Shown: piece after piece, positions 18,420 through 29,544 of the stretch
Numbering within the stretch: the first letter of the stretch is position 1
How the letters are laid out: the number at the start of each line of letters is the position of its first letter
Source of the DNA: Firmicutes bacterium ADurb.Bin080
GTDB taxonomy: Bacteria > Bacillota > Clostridia > Christensenellales > DTU072
NCBI GenBank assembly: GCA_002070965.1
Contig: MWEH01000107.1
Coordinates: 1-49,186, forward strand
Direction of reading: 5' to 3'
DNA: 49,186 bases
Position numbers and translations under genes: made by a program
Notes under the pieces: model-generated
The model's database searches: none
Told to the model about the DNA's origin: nothing
The model's input: the letters and a program-made list of their open reading frames with translations, nothing else

Positions 18420-21400
18420 TTAGTTATCCTCGGGATCTATTACGATATCTAGGTCTTCTCCCAAAGGTGGTTTTCTATCAATTACTGCATCCTCAGGCAA
18501 ATTTACTCCTGATTTTTCGTACGTTACCGAACGATATCTCTTCATTCCAGTTCCTGCAGGAATAAGCTTTCCAACAATTACATTTTCCTTTAATCCTATG
18601 AAATTGTCTGATTTTCCGCCTATTGCAGCATCCGCCAAAATCTTTGCAGTTTCTTGGAAAGATGCAGCAGACAAGAATCCTTCGGCTGCTGAAGCTGCCT
18701 TGCTTATACCTAGCAGTGTTCTTTTTCCCTTTGGTGGGGCTAGCTCTTTTACGGCGAGAGCATCGTTTTCTTCATTAAAGATATTTACTGGCACAACCTG
18801 GCCAACAATGAAGTTGGAGTCACCTGTTTCAGCTACCTTAATCTTGTTGGTCATCTGTCTCAAGATAATTTCAATGTGCTTATCTTGAATATGAGCATTA
18901 TTGCCCCTATACGTAGATTGGACTTGAACAATAAGGTATTCCTGAACTGCTGGAAGTCCCTTGTATTGATTAATTTCCTTGGGATCCAATGGCCCAACCA
19001 TAATTGGGTCACCCTTTTCAATGATGTCACCTGTTTTTACAGTAACAATTGAATTCTTAGGAATTTTTACATCCCAAGTGCTCGGAGTATCCTTGTCCTT
19101 GATAGGCTGTGAGTTGAATACTGTAATATGCTTCATTGCTGCTTCTGTGTCTTCAACAGTAACAGTACCACTTATGGCAGAAACAACAGCACATCCCTTT
19201 GGCCTTCTGGCTTCAAACAACTCTTCAACTCTTGGTAGACCGACTGTAATATCCGCTCCGGATGCAATTCCTCCAGTATGGAAGGTTCTCATAGTAAGCT
19301 GAGTTCCAGGTTCTCCAATTGACTGAGCAGCAATAATTCCAACTGCTTCACCCAATTTAACTGGGTTCCATGAAGACATGTTAGCGCCGTAACATTTAGC
19401 GCATATGCCTTTCTTTGACTTACAAGTTAAAACTGAACGAATCTTTACTTCCTTTATTCCCGATTCAGATATAGCTTTCGCTTGGTCTTCAGAGATCATC
19501 TCACCTTTCGAAACTAAAACTTCTCCTGTTATGGGCGAGATTATGTCATTAACCGAATATCTTCCAGCGGTTCTTTCTATAAGGGTCTCAATAATTTTTC
19601 CAGCACTATCTTTCAATTCTTTGACTAAGAAGCCAGCTGTGTCTCCACAGTCTTCTTCTTGTATGATAACATCATGCGCTACATCGACTAAACGTCTTGT
19701 GAGATAACCGGAGTCAGCAGTCTTCAAGGCTGTATCGGCTCCTCCCTTACGAGCTCCGTGGGAAGCTATAAAGTATTCCAAAACAGTCAGTCCTTCGCGG
19801 AAAGAGCTCTTAACTGGAATCTCTATCGTTTTACCAGTAGGATCGACCATTAGTCCACGCATTCCAGAGAGCTGTTTAATCTGGCCCATGTTTCCTCTAG
19901 CTCCGGAATCAACTATTATCCAAATATTATTGAATTTATCATAGGTCTCAAAGTTCTTTTTAAGGTCAGTTTCAACGTCTTCTGTTGCCTTCTTCCAAAT
20001 TTCAACGATTTCCTTGTATCTTCCGTTCTCGTTGACAATACCTCTTTTGAAACTCTTTTCAATCTCAAGAACTTTCTCATCTGCTTTGGCCAAGATATCG
20101 TTTTTACTTCCTGGAATTTGCATATCAAAAACACTAGCTGTTATGGCTCCAATCGTTGAGTACTTAAATCCTAGAGATTTAATGTTGTCCAGCATTAAGG
20201 ATACTTCAGTTGCTCCCTTCATTTTGAAGCACTTCTTTATAATGTCAGATAAGACGGACTTTTTCACAAGTGTATCGATGGAAAGATCCACCATGCTATC
20301 TTTATCTCTTTCGATGAAGTAGGAACCATCTTTCTTTGGCACATAAATACCTATGTCTTGAGGAATCGCTCCGTTAAAAATTATCCTTCCAACAGTAGTT
20401 TCCAGCCTCTTTCTATAAACCATCCCGTCTTCTTCTTTGCTCATACGGACATGGATCTTAGCTTGCAGACCCAGCTGCCCAATCTGATAGGCCATTATTG
20501 CCTCTTCTTTTGAGGAGAAGAATCTGCCCTCTCCCTTTGCTCCCTCCTTAATTAAAGTAAGGTAATATGATCCTAAAACCATATCCTGGGTTGGGCTGAC
20601 CACTGGCTGTCCATCAGATAGCTTGAGAATATTATTAGTTGAAAGCATTAAAAATCTAGCTTCGACTTGTGCCTCCACGGATAGTGGAACGTGTACTGCC
20701 ATCTGGTCCCCGTCAAAGTCTGCGTTAAATGCAGTACAAACTAGTGGATGAAGTTTAATTGCATGGCCATCAACCAAAACAGGTTCAAAAGCCTGTATTC
20801 CTAATCTATGCAAAGTTGGCGCACGGTTTAAAAGAACTGGATGGTCTTTTATTGCTTCTTCAAGAAGATCCCAAACTACTGAACGCTCTCTTTCTACATA
20901 CTTTCTGGCTTGTTTTCCGCTTGGGACAATCCCTTTATCAACCGCTAAACGCATCACAAAGGGCTTGAATAACTCCAGAGCCATCTCCTTGGGAAGTCCA
21001 CATTGATATAGCTTTAATTCTGGGCCAACGACGATAACCGAACGTCCGGAATAGTCGACACGTTTTCCTAATAGATTAAGTCTAAACCTTCCTTGTTTCC
21101 CACGTAGGTAGTCAGTCAGTGATTTTAAAGGTCTACCACCCGATCCAACTAACGGTTTGCCTGGCTTACCATTATCAATCAAACTATCAACAGCATTTTG
21201 CAGCAATCTCTTCTCGTTTTGGATAATAAGCTCTGGGCAACCCTGTTCTTTTAATTTCTTAAGTCTGTTATTGCGGTTAATGACTCTTCTATAAAGGTCA
21301 TTAAGGTCGCTATTTGCATATCTGCCTCCATCAAGCGGGACCATAGGGCGAAGTTCGGGAGGAAGAACGGGAATAACATCCAAAATCATCCATTCCGGCT

Positions 21401-22070
21401 TATTTCCTGAAAGACGGAAGGATTCAATGAGCTCCAGTCTTTTTGCAAGCTTCAACTTCTTGCTTCCATTTGCTTGAACTAATTCTTCCCGAACACTCAC
21501 TGATTCTTTCTCGACATCAAATTCTCTTAAGAGAACTTTCATTGCTTCTGCGCCCATACCTGCTTTAAAAGCAGCAAGTCCAAACTTGGTCTTATATTCC
21601 TCATATTGTGAGGGACTAATAACCTGCTTCTTTTGAAGCCCTGTCTCAGGGTTTGCACTAAGAACAACATAAGCGCCGTAAAAAATAACGCTTTCAACCT
21701 GCTTTGCGGACATATCAAGCAGCATACTCATTCTTCCGGGAACTCCCCGGAAATACCAAATGTGTGCGACAGGAGAAGCGAGCTCAATATGGCCCATTCT
21801 CTCCCTTCTGACAATAGATTTAGTTACTTCAACTCCGCATTTATCACAAATAATACCCTTGTATCTTGGCTTCTTGTATTTTCCGCAAGAGCATTCATAG
21901 TTCTTTTCAGGTCCGAAAATTTTCTCACAGAAAAGACCGTCTCTTTCGGGCTTCTGAGTTCTGTAATTGATAGTCTCAGGTTTTGTAACCTCACCATAAG
22001 ACCATTCTCTAATTTTTTCGGGAGAAGCAAGTGAAACTTTCATCGAATCAAAATTATTGATTTCCACCAT
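18420..22070 (-). CDS. rpoC: RNA polymerase subunit beta-prime
   Basis: This is the 1216-residue catalytic subunit. The N-terminal zinc ribbon shows [20 protein letters not shown], the active-site loop is [12 protein letters not shown], and the bridge and trigger regions contain [22 protein letters not shown] and [21 protein letters not shown]. The second zinc site (C...[13 protein letters not shown]) is also complete. Its length fits the Bacillota form with no large lineage insert. The start ATG comes right after the rpoB stop, and its ribosome site lies inside the last codons of rpoB, so the two are translationally coupled. Confidence 0.98.
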   Translation of the reverse strand: MVEINNFDSMKVSLASPEKIREWSYGEVTKPETINYRTQKPERDGLFCEKIFGPEKNYECSCGKYKKPRYKGIICDKCGVEVTKSIVRRERMGHIELASPVAHIWYFRGVPGRMSMLLDMSAKQVESVIFYGAYVVLSANPETGLQKKQVISPSQYEEYKTKFGLAAFKAGMGAEAMKVLLREFDVEKESVSVREELVQANGSKKLKLAKRLELIESFRLSGNKPEWMILDVIPVLPPELRPMVPLDGGRYANSDLNDLYRRVINRNNRLKKLKEQGCPELIIQNEKRLLQNAVDSLIDNGKPGKPLVGSGGRPLKSLTDYLRGKQGRFRLNLLGKRVDYSGRSVIVVGPELKLYQCGLPKEMALELFKPFVMRLAVDKGIVPSGKQARKYVERERSVVWDLLEEAIKDHPVLLNRAPTLHRLGIQAFEPVLVDGHAIKLHPLVCTAFNADFDGDQMAVHVPLSVEAQVEARFLMLSTNNILKLSDGQPVVSPTQDMVLGSYYLTLIKEGAKGEGRFFSSKEEAIMAYQIGQLGLQAKIHVRMSKEEDGMVYRKRLETTVGRIIFNGAIPQDIGIYVPKKDGSYFIERDKDSMVDLSIDTLVKKSVLSDIIKKCFKMKGATEVSLMLDNIKSLGFKYSTIGAITASVFDMQIPGSKNDILAKADEKVLEIEKSFKRGIVNENGRYKEIVEIWKKATEDVETDLKKNFETYDKFNNIWIIVDSGARGNMGQIKQLSGMRGLMVDPTGKTIEIPVKSSFREGLTVLEYFIASHGARKGGADTALKTADSGYLTRRLVDVAHDVIIQEEDCGDTAGFLVKELKDSAGKIIETLIERTAGRYSVNDIISPITGEVLVSKGEMISEDQAKAISESGIKEVKIRSVLTCKSKKGICAKCYGANMSSWNPVKLGEAVGIIAAQSIGEPGTQLTMRTFHTGGIASGADITVGLPRVEELFEARRPKGCAVVSAISGTVTVEDTEAAMKHITVFNSQPIKDKDTPSTWDVKIPKNSIVTVKTGDIIEKGDPIMVGPLDPKEINQYKGLPAVQEYLIVQVQSTYRGNNAHIQDKHIEIILRQMTNKIKVAETGDSNFIVGQVVPVNIFNEENDALAVKELAPPKGKRTLLGISKAASAAEGFLSAASFQETAKILADAAIGGKSDNFIGLKENVIVGKLIPAGTGMKRYRSVTYEKSGVNLPEDAVIDRKPPLGEDLDIVIDPEDN

Positions 22071-25000
22071 TTATTTATCCTCCTCTTCTGTATCTTCTGA
22101 GCTGTTATCTTCGCCTTCATCTTCATCTGAAATACCTAACTCTTCCATCGTATCAAGGTCAAGTGTCAGATCTGAAAGTGATTTCGTATTATTACCAAGA
22201 TCAAAGTCAAAATCCTCACCTGCAAACTCACTTTGCAACAAAGACTCTGTCTCATTAAATCCTTTTAATCCGCCAAAAATCGAAAGCCCGTCAATATCAT
22301 CCTCCATTAAAGAGTCTAATGGGGACTTCCCAGATTCTGGGCCAAACGAAAATTCACCATCGTCAAACAAATCATCATCAGTCTTTACTAACAACGAATC
22401 ATCAAACGACTCAATCCCTGAATCCTCCATGATCTTCTTTGTAGCCTTCTTGAACAACGCAAATACATCTCCTTCCTCTTTTGACTCATCGGTAGGTTCA
22501 GTCCTATGCGATTGCAGATAGTCATCTGCTTCTTCCGCTGAGGACGGAATCGGGATTTCCTCCGCACCTTCTGTCAATAGCTTGACATCAATGCACAAAC
22601 TTTGGAGTTCTTTTTGCAACACTTTAAAGCTTTCAGGAATCCCTGGATCAGCGGTTACTGAAGACTCGAGAATGCTGTTATACATCTTGTTTCTTCCGTT
22701 TACATCATCTGATTTTACTGTAAGCATTTCCTGAAGCATGTAAGCTGCTCCATAAGCTTCGAGTGCCCAGACCTCCATTTCTCCAAATCTCTGTCCTCCC
22801 ATTTGAGCCTTTCCACCCAGAGGTTGTTGAGTAACAAGAGAGTAAGGACCGATTGAACGAGCATGAATTTTGTCATCAACCAAATGTATGAGTTTTAGCA
22901 TATACATATATCCAACGGTTACTCTGTTGTCAAACGGTTCTCCTGTTCTGCCATCAAATACCTTGAACTTCCCGTCAACATACTTGATTCCAGTCGCTGG
23001 ATCCGTGTAATGCACTCCATTTTCCGTAAGTATATCTTTTATGTCATTTTCGGTCGCCCCATCAAATACAGGGGTCGCGATTTTTATTCCTAAAGCCTTA
23101 CAAGCATATGCCAAGTGAACTTCCAAAACCTGCCCTATGTTCATACGACTAGGAACTCCCAGAGGATTAAGAACAATCTGAAGGGAAGTCCCGTCTTCTA
23201 AGAAAGGCATATCCTCTTTAGGCAACACCCTGGATATAACTCCCTTATTTCCATGTCTTCCAGCCATCTTATCTCCGACGCCAATTTTTCTCTTCTGGGC
23301 AATATATACTCGCACCAATTTCAAAACATTAGCAGATAGTTGTTCGTCTTTGTTTTCTCTAGTGAAAACCTTAACATCAACTACTGTTCCGCCTTCGCCA
23401 TTTGGAACCTTCAAGGATACATCCCTGACATCTCTTGATTTATCTCCAAAAATTGAACGAAGCAGTTTTTCTTCTGGGGTAGGTTCAGTCTCTCCCTTGG
23501 GGGTAACTTTTCCAACCAAATAATCTCCTGCTCTAACTTCCGCGCCTATCATGACTATTCCATTTTCGTCTAGATATTTCAAATAATCTTCATTGACATT
23601 TGGAATGTCTCTTGTGATTTCTTCGTCACCAAGCTTGGTTGTTCTGCTATCAATCTCGTATTTATCGATGTGAATAGAAGTGAATACATCCCCTTTAACT
23701 AGTTCTTCACTAATTAAAATGGCATCTTCGTAGTTATATCCTTCCCATGGCATAAACCCAACTAGGATATTTCTTCCAAGCGCGAGCTCACCTTTATCAG
23801 TACTTGGGCCATCTGCGATTATCTCATTAGCCTTGACTTTCTGTCCATGAATGACTAGTGGCTTCTGATTCATGCAAGTCCCTTGATTACTACGAGTGAA
23901 TTTCTGCAATTCGTATTTAATAATTCCGTTCTTATTCTTTACTTCAATAAAATCAGCGGTTACTCTCGATACAACACCTTCCTCTTTTGAAACTACGCAT
24001 ACACCACTGTCAAGAGCGACTTTGTACTCCATACCAGTTCCAACTATTGGAGCTTCTGGGCGAAGCAGTGGTACCGCTTGCCGTTGCATGTTTGATCCCA
24101 TCAAAGCACGCTGGGCATCATCATTCTCTAGGAAGGGAATCAAGGATGTAGCAATGGATACCAATTGTTGAGGAGAAACGTCCATATAATCGACTTCTGA
24201 ATTTGGATACTCTTTTATTAAATCTTGGTACCGACACAAAACACGTTTCTTAACAAATCTTTGATTCTCATCAAGGGGTTCGTTTGCCTGAGCAACTACA
24301 TATCTATCCTCTTCATCAGCTGCCAAATATTCAACTGTTTCAGTTACTACTCCCGTCTTCTTGTCAACTTTACGATATGGAGTTTCAATGAAACCATATC
24401 TGTTTACTCTTGCAAAAGAAGACAGAGAGGTAATAAGACCTATATTTTGTCCTTCAGGAGTCTCTATTGGGCACATTCTTCCATAATGAGAGTGGTGAAC
24501 GTCACGAACTTCAAAGCCAGCTCTTTCACGGTTCAAACCTCCTGGTCCTAAAGCAGACAATTTTCTCTTATGGGTGAGTTCGGCAATTGGATTGGGTTGA
24601 TCCATAAATTGAGACAACTGAGATGTTCCAAAGAATTCCCTAATGCAGCTAGTTATCGGCTTAACGTTTACCAAGCTCATCGGGGTTATATCTTCAGGTT
24701 TCTGTGAAAGCATTCTCTCCCTGACAATCCTTTCCATTCTGCCCATTCCCTCACGGAATTTGATTTGGAGCAATTCTCCAACCGCTCTAACCCTTCTATT
24801 TGAAAGATGGTCAATATTATCCCCTTTTCTAAACTTAAATCTCATCAAGGCATTTGCATTAGTCGCAGCAATAATGTCATCAATAGTTAAATGTCTTACT
24901 ACGAGCGATGATGCATTAGCGATAATGGAGGCTTTTAGAGTCTCCATGTCCCCTTCAGCTTGGTCTATTAGTTTTTTTAGAACCGGGTAGTAAACATTTT

Positions 25001-26282
25001 CTTTAATCCCAAGGGTTTCGGGAGATACATCAATAAATGCATCCAATTGAACAGTATTGTTCCCAACAACCTTTGTATATCCTTCAGGAATGGTGAGAAG
25101 CTCGGCATTATCCTTTATCGCTTTTTTGAAAGCTTTATCATTCTTATCGCCTTCGTGAGCCTTTCTGATTTCCCTTAAGAACGGAAGATAAACTTTCCCT
25201 TCAATTCCGACCTCTTGAGGGTCAATCTGTTCATGCTCATTAAGATATCCTGATTCGTGGACCTTAATATCCTTAAATCCCTCAGGGGTCTTTACATACA
25301 CTTCATTAATCCCGGCATTTTGGATCTCCCAACCTTTTTTCAAATCCATTACTTCGCCGGCCTCAAAAAGGATTTCTCCCTCTTTAACCACATCTTTTGC
25401 AAGGGTTAAGCCTTCAATCCTTCTTGCAAGTGAAAGGTGTTTATTGAACATGTATCTTCCAACTCTTGTAAGATCATACCTTTTTCTGTCGAAAAATAAA
25501 TTAGGCAGATGTACTTCAACACTATTTGCTAAGGGGTTTTCCCCTGGTTTAAGCTTTGTGTATGCCTCAAGTTTGGCTTTCTCTATGGTAGTAACATCTC
25601 CATCTTTATCCAATGTATTCAAAATCAATGGATCATTTCCAAATATTCTAGCGATATCCTTAGAGTCACCAAAGCCTAAAGCACGTAGCAAAATAGTAGC
25701 ATTGATTTTTTTCTTTCTATCAACCCTGACAGAAAGAGTATCTTGTATTTCTTGAATAAACTCTAACCAGGCTCCTCTAACTGGAATAGCCTGTGTACTA
25801 AACCTCAGAATCCCGTTTTTATCAAGGACACCTTCTTCGCAGTATACCCCTGGGCTTCTTACTAACTGACTTACAACGACTCTTTCGGCACCGTTAATAA
25901 TAAATGTGCCATTATCGGTCATTTTCGGATATTCACCCAAAAATATTTCCTGTTCGTTAATTTCTCCAGTTTCTTTGCTGGTCAAACGAACTTTTACACG
26001 AAGGGAAAAAGTATAGGTAACGTCACGATCTTTGCACTCTTTGACGCTATATTTGCACTTATCTTCGATTTTAATATCCAGAAAATCGAGTTCGTACTTG
26101 TTACTAGTTCCAACCATTGGCGAAAAATCGTCCAGAACTTCTCTTATTCCTTCAGTTAAGAAAGATTCATAGGATTTTTTCTGGACTTCAATGAGATATG
26201 GAATATCGACAGTTTCTTTAATTTTTCCAAAAGATTCCCTTACGACATTACCAAGCTTGACTGTGTGAGTTCTTTGAGACAT
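22071..26282 (-). CDS. rpoB: RNA polymerase subunit beta with a long acidic C-terminal tail
   Basis: This is the 1403-residue beta subunit, clearly longer than typical Bacillota RpoB (about 1150-1200). The rifampicin region ([31 protein letters not shown]), [19 protein letters not shown] and the C-terminal [23 protein letters not shown] are intact. Two things account for the extra length. A segment of roughly 60-70 residues lies before LTIDDIIA (about residues 330-450), and 157 residues follow the usual end [15 protein letters not shown]. That tail is rich in D and E and ends in an almost pure acidic run. It may act like the acidic end of the delta subunit RpoE; this is inference. The start codon lies behind AGGAGCG. 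Confidence 0.97.
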   Translation of the reverse strand: MSQRTHTVKLGNVVRESFGKIKETVDIPYLIEVQKKSYESFLTEGIREVLDDFSPMVGTSNKYELDFLDIKIEDKCKYSVKECKDRDVTYTFSLRVKVRLTSKETGEINEQEIFLGEYPKMTDNGTFIINGAERVVVSQLVRSPGVYCEEGVLDKNGILRFSTQAIPVRGAWLEFIQEIQDTLSVRVDRKKKINATILLRALGFGDSKDIARIFGNDPLILNTLDKDGDVTTIEKAKLEAYTKLKPGENPLANSVEVHLPNLFFDRKRYDLTRVGRYMFNKHLSLARRIEGLTLAKDVVKEGEILFEAGEVMDLKKGWEIQNAGINEVYVKTPEGFKDIKVHESGYLNEHEQIDPQEVGIEGKVYLPFLREIRKAHEGDKNDKAFKKAIKDNAELLTIPEGYTKVVGNNTVQLDAFIDVSPETLGIKENVYYPVLKKLIDQAEGDMETLKASIIANASSLVVRHLTIDDIIAATNANALMRFKFRKGDNIDHLSNRRVRAVGELLQIKFREGMGRMERIVRERMLSQKPEDITPMSLVNVKPITSCIREFFGTSQLSQFMDQPNPIAELTHKRKLSALGPGGLNRERAGFEVRDVHHSHYGRMCPIETPEGQNIGLITSLSSFARVNRYGFIETPYRKVDKKTGVVTETVEYLAADEEDRYVVAQANEPLDENQRFVKKRVLCRYQDLIKEYPNSEVDYMDVSPQQLVSIATSLIPFLENDDAQRALMGSNMQRQAVPLLRPEAPIVGTGMEYKVALDSGVCVVSKEEGVVSRVTADFIEVKNKNGIIKYELQKFTRSNQGTCMNQKPLVIHGQKVKANEIIADGPSTDKGELALGRNILVGFMPWEGYNYEDAILISEELVKGDVFTSIHIDKYEIDSRTTKLGDEEITRDIPNVNEDYLKYLDENGIVMIGAEVRAGDYLVGKVTPKGETEPTPEEKLLRSIFGDKSRDVRDVSLKVPNGEGGTVVDVKVFTRENKDEQLSANVLKLVRVYIAQKRKIGVGDKMAGRHGNKGVISRVLPKEDMPFLEDGTSLQIVLNPLGVPSRMNIGQVLEVHLAYACKALGIKIATPVFDGATENDIKDILTENGVHYTDPATGIKYVDGKFKVFDGRTGEPFDNRVTVGYMYMLKLIHLVDDKIHARSIGPYSLVTQQPLGGKAQMGGQRFGEMEVWALEAYGAAYMLQEMLTVKSDDVNGRNKMYNSILESSVTADPGIPESFKVLQKELQSLCIDVKLLTEGAEEIPIPSSAEEADDYLQSHRTEPTDESKEEGDVFALFKKATKKIMEDSGIESFDDSLLVKTDDDLFDDGEFSFGPESGKSPLDSLMEDDIDGLSIFGGLKGFNETESLLQSEFAGEDFDFDLGNNTKSLSDLTLDLDTMEELGISDEDEGEDNSSEDTEEEDK

Positions 26283-26735
26283 TAGTTACGCTCCTTTTTT
26301 ATAAAAAATTATACGGAATAACCGTCACGTTAAGTTAAATTGTAGTAAAATTATTTATTTCGAAAAATTTTCTGTTTATTATTTTTGATTGATTTTGGCA
26401 TAAATAAGTAATAAAAAAGTTTATCATACCCAAACAAAATCCTTTTTGACGCATATCACGCAAGTTAACATTTTATCTTGTAAAGTCAAGCATGTCAACT
26501 ATTTTAAGGACTATATATAAAAAAATATGCACATATACACGTACGCACAAGTATTAATTATACACAAACAAATTTTGATTGCAAGTACATCATAAATATT
26601 TTATATAAATTGTTCCTAGTTAAAATCAATTCGCTATAATAAACTTCCACAATTCTCGTTGTCTTTTGTCAAGTATATTTGGGGTTATGAAAGTAAAATG
26701 CTTTTAAAACGTGCAAAAGAATCCAGTAGCTAAAA
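26283..26735. other. Long leader and upstream region of rpoB
   Basis: This 453-base gap has no gene I can support. It holds the rpoB promoter (26470-26498), giving an mRNA leader of about 180 bases that is AT-rich and lacks an obvious stable hairpin. A perfectly alternating purine-pyrimidine tract lies at 26525-26549. The remaining part up to ispDF is AT-rich and shows a TATAAT on the plus strand (26634-26639) with no good -35 and no gene downstream. Confidence 0.6.
26470..26498 (-). promoter_or_regulatory. Promoter of rpoB-rpoC
   Basis: On the minus strand: TTGACA, exactly 17 bases, TAAAAT. The predicted start near 26463 gives an untranslated leader of about 180 bases, long enough for post-transcriptional control, although I recognise no known leader family in it. 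Confidence 0.8.
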
Positions 26736-27857
26736 CTATGCAAGAATCACCATCGCATAAGCGCTAGTAGCCCTCGACTGCCCTATATCCCCTAATCCTT
26801 CCCCGGTTTTTGCAGATATAGCAACATCCGTATATGGTATTTTGAGTAAATTCGCAAGTTTAACTCTCATCATAGGTATATAATCTGCAAGTTTTGGTTT
26901 TTCCAATAGTATTGTAATACTAACGTTATTTATTTTATATTTTTTCCCGTGTACTATATTCATTACTTCAGATAGCATTATTGCACTGTCTATACCTGAA
27001 TACTTGACATCCGAATCGGGGAAGTGGCTCCCTATATCCAGCTCTCCCGCCGCTGACAAAAGCGCATCTATTAAGGCATGTATCCCGACATCTCCATCTG
27101 AATGAGCAAGGCATCCAAGCTCAAAATCAATTTCAATCCCACAAATAATTAGTTTTCTTCCGTAAGTTAAAGGGTGAATATCATAACCAAATCCTACTCG
27201 AGAGTTAATCCCGGTTAAGTCTCCTGGATCAGTGATCTTCCTATTCTTTTTTTCACCCAGGATAATATATGGTTCTCTTACAAAAGACAGATATATCTCG
27301 CTTTCATCAGTAATATCCTTGTAACTCCTATCAGAGTTTTTCAAATTTTCAAACGCAAATACAATTTCTGAGGTTAAGTATCCTTGGGGAGTCTGAACAG
27401 ACCAATATTTCGTTCTGTTACCCACTCCCACAATCTGATCATCTTCTACCCTTCTAATACTGTCAGTAATTGGCAATCCAGGAATGCATGAACCCTTTTC
27501 TTCAACCCCATTCATTACCTCTCTTATAAGTTTTGCCGAAACAAACGGACGAGCACCATCATGGATTAATACTCCGTTAGAGGAGACATGCTTCAGGCAA
27601 TTAGCAACCGACTCCTCCCTGCTACTCCCTCCTTCAACAAGTAAAATTTCATAAGATTGGTGTCTTGATACAATATCATTTGCCCAACTTCTTATCTCTT
27701 CGGAAATAGCGATAATAATCTTCTCGATTCCTGGAATCCCAATGAAAGCTTCAAGGGATCTTTCAAGTATTGACTCCCCTGAAATTGGCATCATCATTTT
27801 ATTAGTTCCCATCCTGACACTTTTTCCAGCGGCAAGTAGTATCAAATCAAACTTCAT
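26736..27857 (-). CDS. ispDF: Bifunctional IspD/IspF isoprenoid enzyme
   Basis: Two non-adjacent steps of the methylerythritol phosphate pathway are fused in 373 residues. Residues 1-215 are the cytidylyltransferase IspD: LLAAGKSVRMGTNKMM, HDGARPFVS and the VQTPQGY loop. Residues 216-373 are the cyclodiphosphate synthase IspF, beginning RVGFGYDIHPL with the metal-binding D-x-H, then AHSDGDVGIHALIDALL and the end SAKTGEGLG. The ATG follows AAAGGT. Fusions of this kind are well known in alpha- and epsilonproteobacteria and are less usual in Bacillota. It lies downstream of the S4 gene on the same strand. Confidence 0.95.
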   Translation of the reverse strand: MKFDLILLAAGKSVRMGTNKMMMPISGESILERSLEAFIGIPGIEKIIIAISEEIRSWANDIVSRHQSYEILLVEGGSSREESVANCLKHVSSNGVLIHDGARPFVSAKLIREVMNGVEEKGSCIPGLPITDSIRRVEDDQIVGVGNRTKYWSVQTPQGYLTSEIVFAFENLKNSDRSYKDITDESEIYLSFVREPYIILGEKKNRKITDPGDLTGINSRVGFGYDIHPLTYGRKLIICGIEIDFELGCLAHSDGDVGIHALIDALLSAAGELDIGSHFPDSDVKYSGIDSAIMLSEVMNIVHGKKYKINNVSITILLEKPKLADYIPMMRVKLANLLKIPYTDVAISAKTGEGLGDIGQSRATSAYAMVILA

Positions 27858-27963
27858 AATATACCTTTTTGCCTATATCGACCCCGATACAGATTCCCTT
27901 TAATTCTATTCTCTGTTTTCCTCAACTCGAAACACATAAAAAGCGTTGATTATTTCGTCTCTT

Positions 27964-27986
27964 GTCGTAAGAATCCATCTTACGAC
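27964..27986 (-). other. Hairpin over the stop codon of the S4 gene
   Basis: GTCGTAAG and CTTACGAC form a perfect eight-base inverted repeat with a seven-base loop. One arm contains the last sense codons and the TAA stop of the S4 gene. There is no U run, so it is not a standard terminator. Confidence 0.45.
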
Positions 27987-28234
27987 TGAGTGTCGACAAA
28001 TTCGTATAAGTTTCCCGATTCTTCTTTATTTACGTCTTTTTCCGGAATGATTAACACCTTGAAAGACATGTCCTTCTCCCCATAACGCAAAGTAATAATA
28101 TCTCCCGGTTTAAGTTGCTTACCAGCTTTGGAGATTAAACCATTGACCTTGATTCTATCTAACGAACAGGCTTCTGAGGCGATCGACCTTCTTTTTAACA
28201 AACGGCTTACTTTTAAAAACTTATCTAATCTCAT
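27980..28234 (-). CDS. S4-domain RNA-binding protein (RlbP/Hsp15-like), leaderless
   Basis: An 84-residue protein that is essentially a single S4 domain: MRLDKFLKVSRLLKRRSIASEAC, followed by VNGLISKAGKQLKPGDIITLRYG. Single-domain members bind ribosomal RNA and assist stalled or damaged 50S subunits; I infer that role here. The ATG has no ribosome site. A TAA stop lies in frame two codons upstream and a TATAAT box ends only six bases before the ATG, so transcription should start at the ATG itself. It is transcribed towards ispDF and divergently from rplI. Confidence 0.9.
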   Translation of the reverse strand: MRLDKFLKVSRLLKRRSIASEACSLDRIKVNGLISKAGKQLKPGDIITLRYGEKDMSFKVLIIPEKDVNKEESGNLYEFVDTQS

Positions 28235-28240
28235 TTTTTA

Positions 28241-28269
28241 ATTATATCACATCGGTATATTATTGTTAA
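28241..28269 (-). promoter_or_regulatory. Extended -10 promoter giving a leaderless mRNA
   Basis: On the minus strand: TTAACA, 17 bases, TATAAT, with TG one base before the -10. Six bases (TAAAAA) separate the -10 from the ATG at 28234, placing the expected +1 on or next to that A. Confidence 0.8.
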
Positions 28270-28428
28270 AAATCATATTGCACAATAATATAAAGTTTTA
28301 ATAACGATATGTTTTTGAATAGATTTCAAAAATTAGCCATGGATATGTGTTATGCCCGTCGTTAAGTAATCGACAACATAAAGTTGCATCAGCTATATTG
28401 AAAAAATAGAATAGACTATAGCCATAAT

Positions 28429-28457
28429 TTGACTTAATTTTATTGCTATGCTAGTAT
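28429..28457 (+). promoter_or_regulatory. Promoter of rplI
   Basis: TTGACT, 17 bases, TAGTAT, with TG one base before the -10 (extended -10). It lies 27 bases before the ATG of rplI. Confidence 0.8.
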
Positions 28458-28484
28458 TAATTTATCAATCTTTTGGAGATGCAT

Positions 28485-28931
28485 ATGAAAGTACTTCTAT
28501 TACAAAATGTAACTGGCCAAGGGAAAAAAGGAGACATAATCGAAGTAAATATCGGCTATGCGAGAAATTTTTTAATCCCCAAGAAACTGGGAATAGAAGC
28601 AACTCCTTCTGTCCTTAATGAAATCAAACAAAAGGCGGCTAAAGATCAAAGAGAACTTGAAAAAGAAATTGCTTTGGCAAATGATTTAGTCAAGAAAATT
28701 CAAGGGGAAACGTTTATTATTAATGTTCGTTGCGGTCAGGGGAAAATGTATGGAAGCGTTACCGCTATGGATGTTCAAAAGTCAATGCTTGAAAAGGGTT
28801 TCGAAGTAGATAAACGAAGAATCATTCTCAAAGATACCATCAAAGAGTTAGGTGATTACCAAGCTGAGCTTAAAATAATGGCTAATATTTCCGCTACTAT
28901 AAACTTGCACGTACAAAGTGATGAAAAATAG
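28485..28931 (+). CDS. rplI: 50S ribosomal protein L9
   Basis: L9 is a two-domain protein on the 50S surface that limits frameshifting. The N-terminal domain reads MKVLLLQNVTGQGKKGDIIEVNIGYARNFLIPKK. A long charged helix then connects to the C-terminal domain with the conserved RCGQGKMYGSVT. The product has 148 residues, as usual. I start it at the ATG at 28485, which lies six bases after GGAG; a TTG 12 bases upstream overlaps that site. It is the only plus-strand gene in this core and has its own promoter and terminator. Confidence 0.97.
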   Translation: MKVLLLQNVTGQGKKGDIIEVNIGYARNFLIPKKLGIEATPSVLNEIKQKAAKDQRELEKEIALANDLVKKIQGETFIINVRCGQGKMYGSVTAMDVQKSMLEKGFEVDKRRIILKDTIKELGDYQAELKIMANISATINLHVQSDEK

Positions 28932-28984
28932 CCCTTCTTTTCAATTCGCCTCGCGAAGAAACTTTTATATTTTTTAATAATCAA

Positions 28985-29017
28985 CAAAAAAATAGCCACA
29001 ATTAGTGGCTTTTTTTA
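28985..29017 (+). terminator. Terminator of rplI
   Basis: AGCCAC and GTGGCT pair around AATTA and are followed by a run of T's. A's on the other side may allow weak function in reverse. Confidence 0.88.
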
Positions 29018-29048
29018 CTATGCAACGAAAAAAAAGTATCCCGGAAAA

Positions 29049-29076
29049 TAAAAAAACCACAAAAAGTGGTTTTTTG
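29049..29076 (-). terminator. Terminator of the rplJ-rplL operon
   Basis: On the minus strand AACCAC and GTGGTT form a stem around TTTTT, with A's before it and a T run after it. The symmetry means it could also act on the plus strand. Confidence 0.82.
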
Positions 29077-29089
29077 TTGTACAGGCAAA

Positions 29090-29126
29090 TACGTACCAAC
29101 CACTAATAGCGTAGCGTTGGTACGTA
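29090..29126 (-). repeat. Long inverted repeat downstream of rplL
   Basis: TACGTACCAAC and GTTGGTACGTA are perfect 11-base arms around a 15-base loop. It lies between the rplL stop and its terminator and has no U run of its own. It may protect the mRNA 3' end, bind a protein or be a processing site. Confidence 0.7.
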
Positions 29127-29145
29127 CTACTAATTTGTAGAATAA

Positions 29146-29523
29146 TTACTTTATTTCTACTTCTGCGCCGGCTGCCTTTAGTTTCTCTGCCATGGCTTCA
29201 GCTGTCGCCTTGTCGGCTCCTTCCTTAATTGCTTTCGGAGCGCCATCGACTAGAGCCTTTGCTTCAACAAGTCCTAATCCGGGTAGAATTTCTCTAACCG
29301 CTTTAATAACCTGAATCTTTTGTGCTCCCGCTGACTTAAGAATTACATCAAATTCTGTCTTCTCTTCGACAACTTCAGCTGCGGCTGCAGGGCCACCTGC
29401 TGATACGGCTACTGCTGCTGCGGCGCTAACACCAAACTCAGCTTCAAGTGCCTTCACAAGTTCATTAAGTTCAAGTACTGTTAAACCTTTAACTTCTTCA
29501 ACTAATTTTTTAATGTCTGCCAT
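29146..29523 (-). CDS. rplL: 50S ribosomal protein L7/L12
   Basis: This stalk protein recruits translation GTPases. The 125-residue product has the N-terminal dimerisation helices, an alanine-rich hinge (residues about 35-55) and the C-terminal domain with [11 protein letters not shown] and [14 protein letters not shown]. It follows rplJ by 21 bases, as is normal, with a GGAGAG site. Confidence 0.97.
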   Translation of the reverse strand: MADIKKLVEEVKGLTVLELNELVKALEAEFGVSAAAAVAVSAGGPAAAAEVVEEKTEFDVILKSAGAQKIQVIKAVREILPGLGLVEAKALVDGAPKAIKEGADKATAEAMAEKLKAAGAEVEIK

Positions 29524-29544
29524 TTTTCTCTCTCCTTTATCTAA

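Noticed and set aside
26634-26639. A TATAAT on the plus strand between rpoB and ispDF
   Set aside because: The nearest -35-like hexamer is 19 bases away and no plus-strand gene follows.
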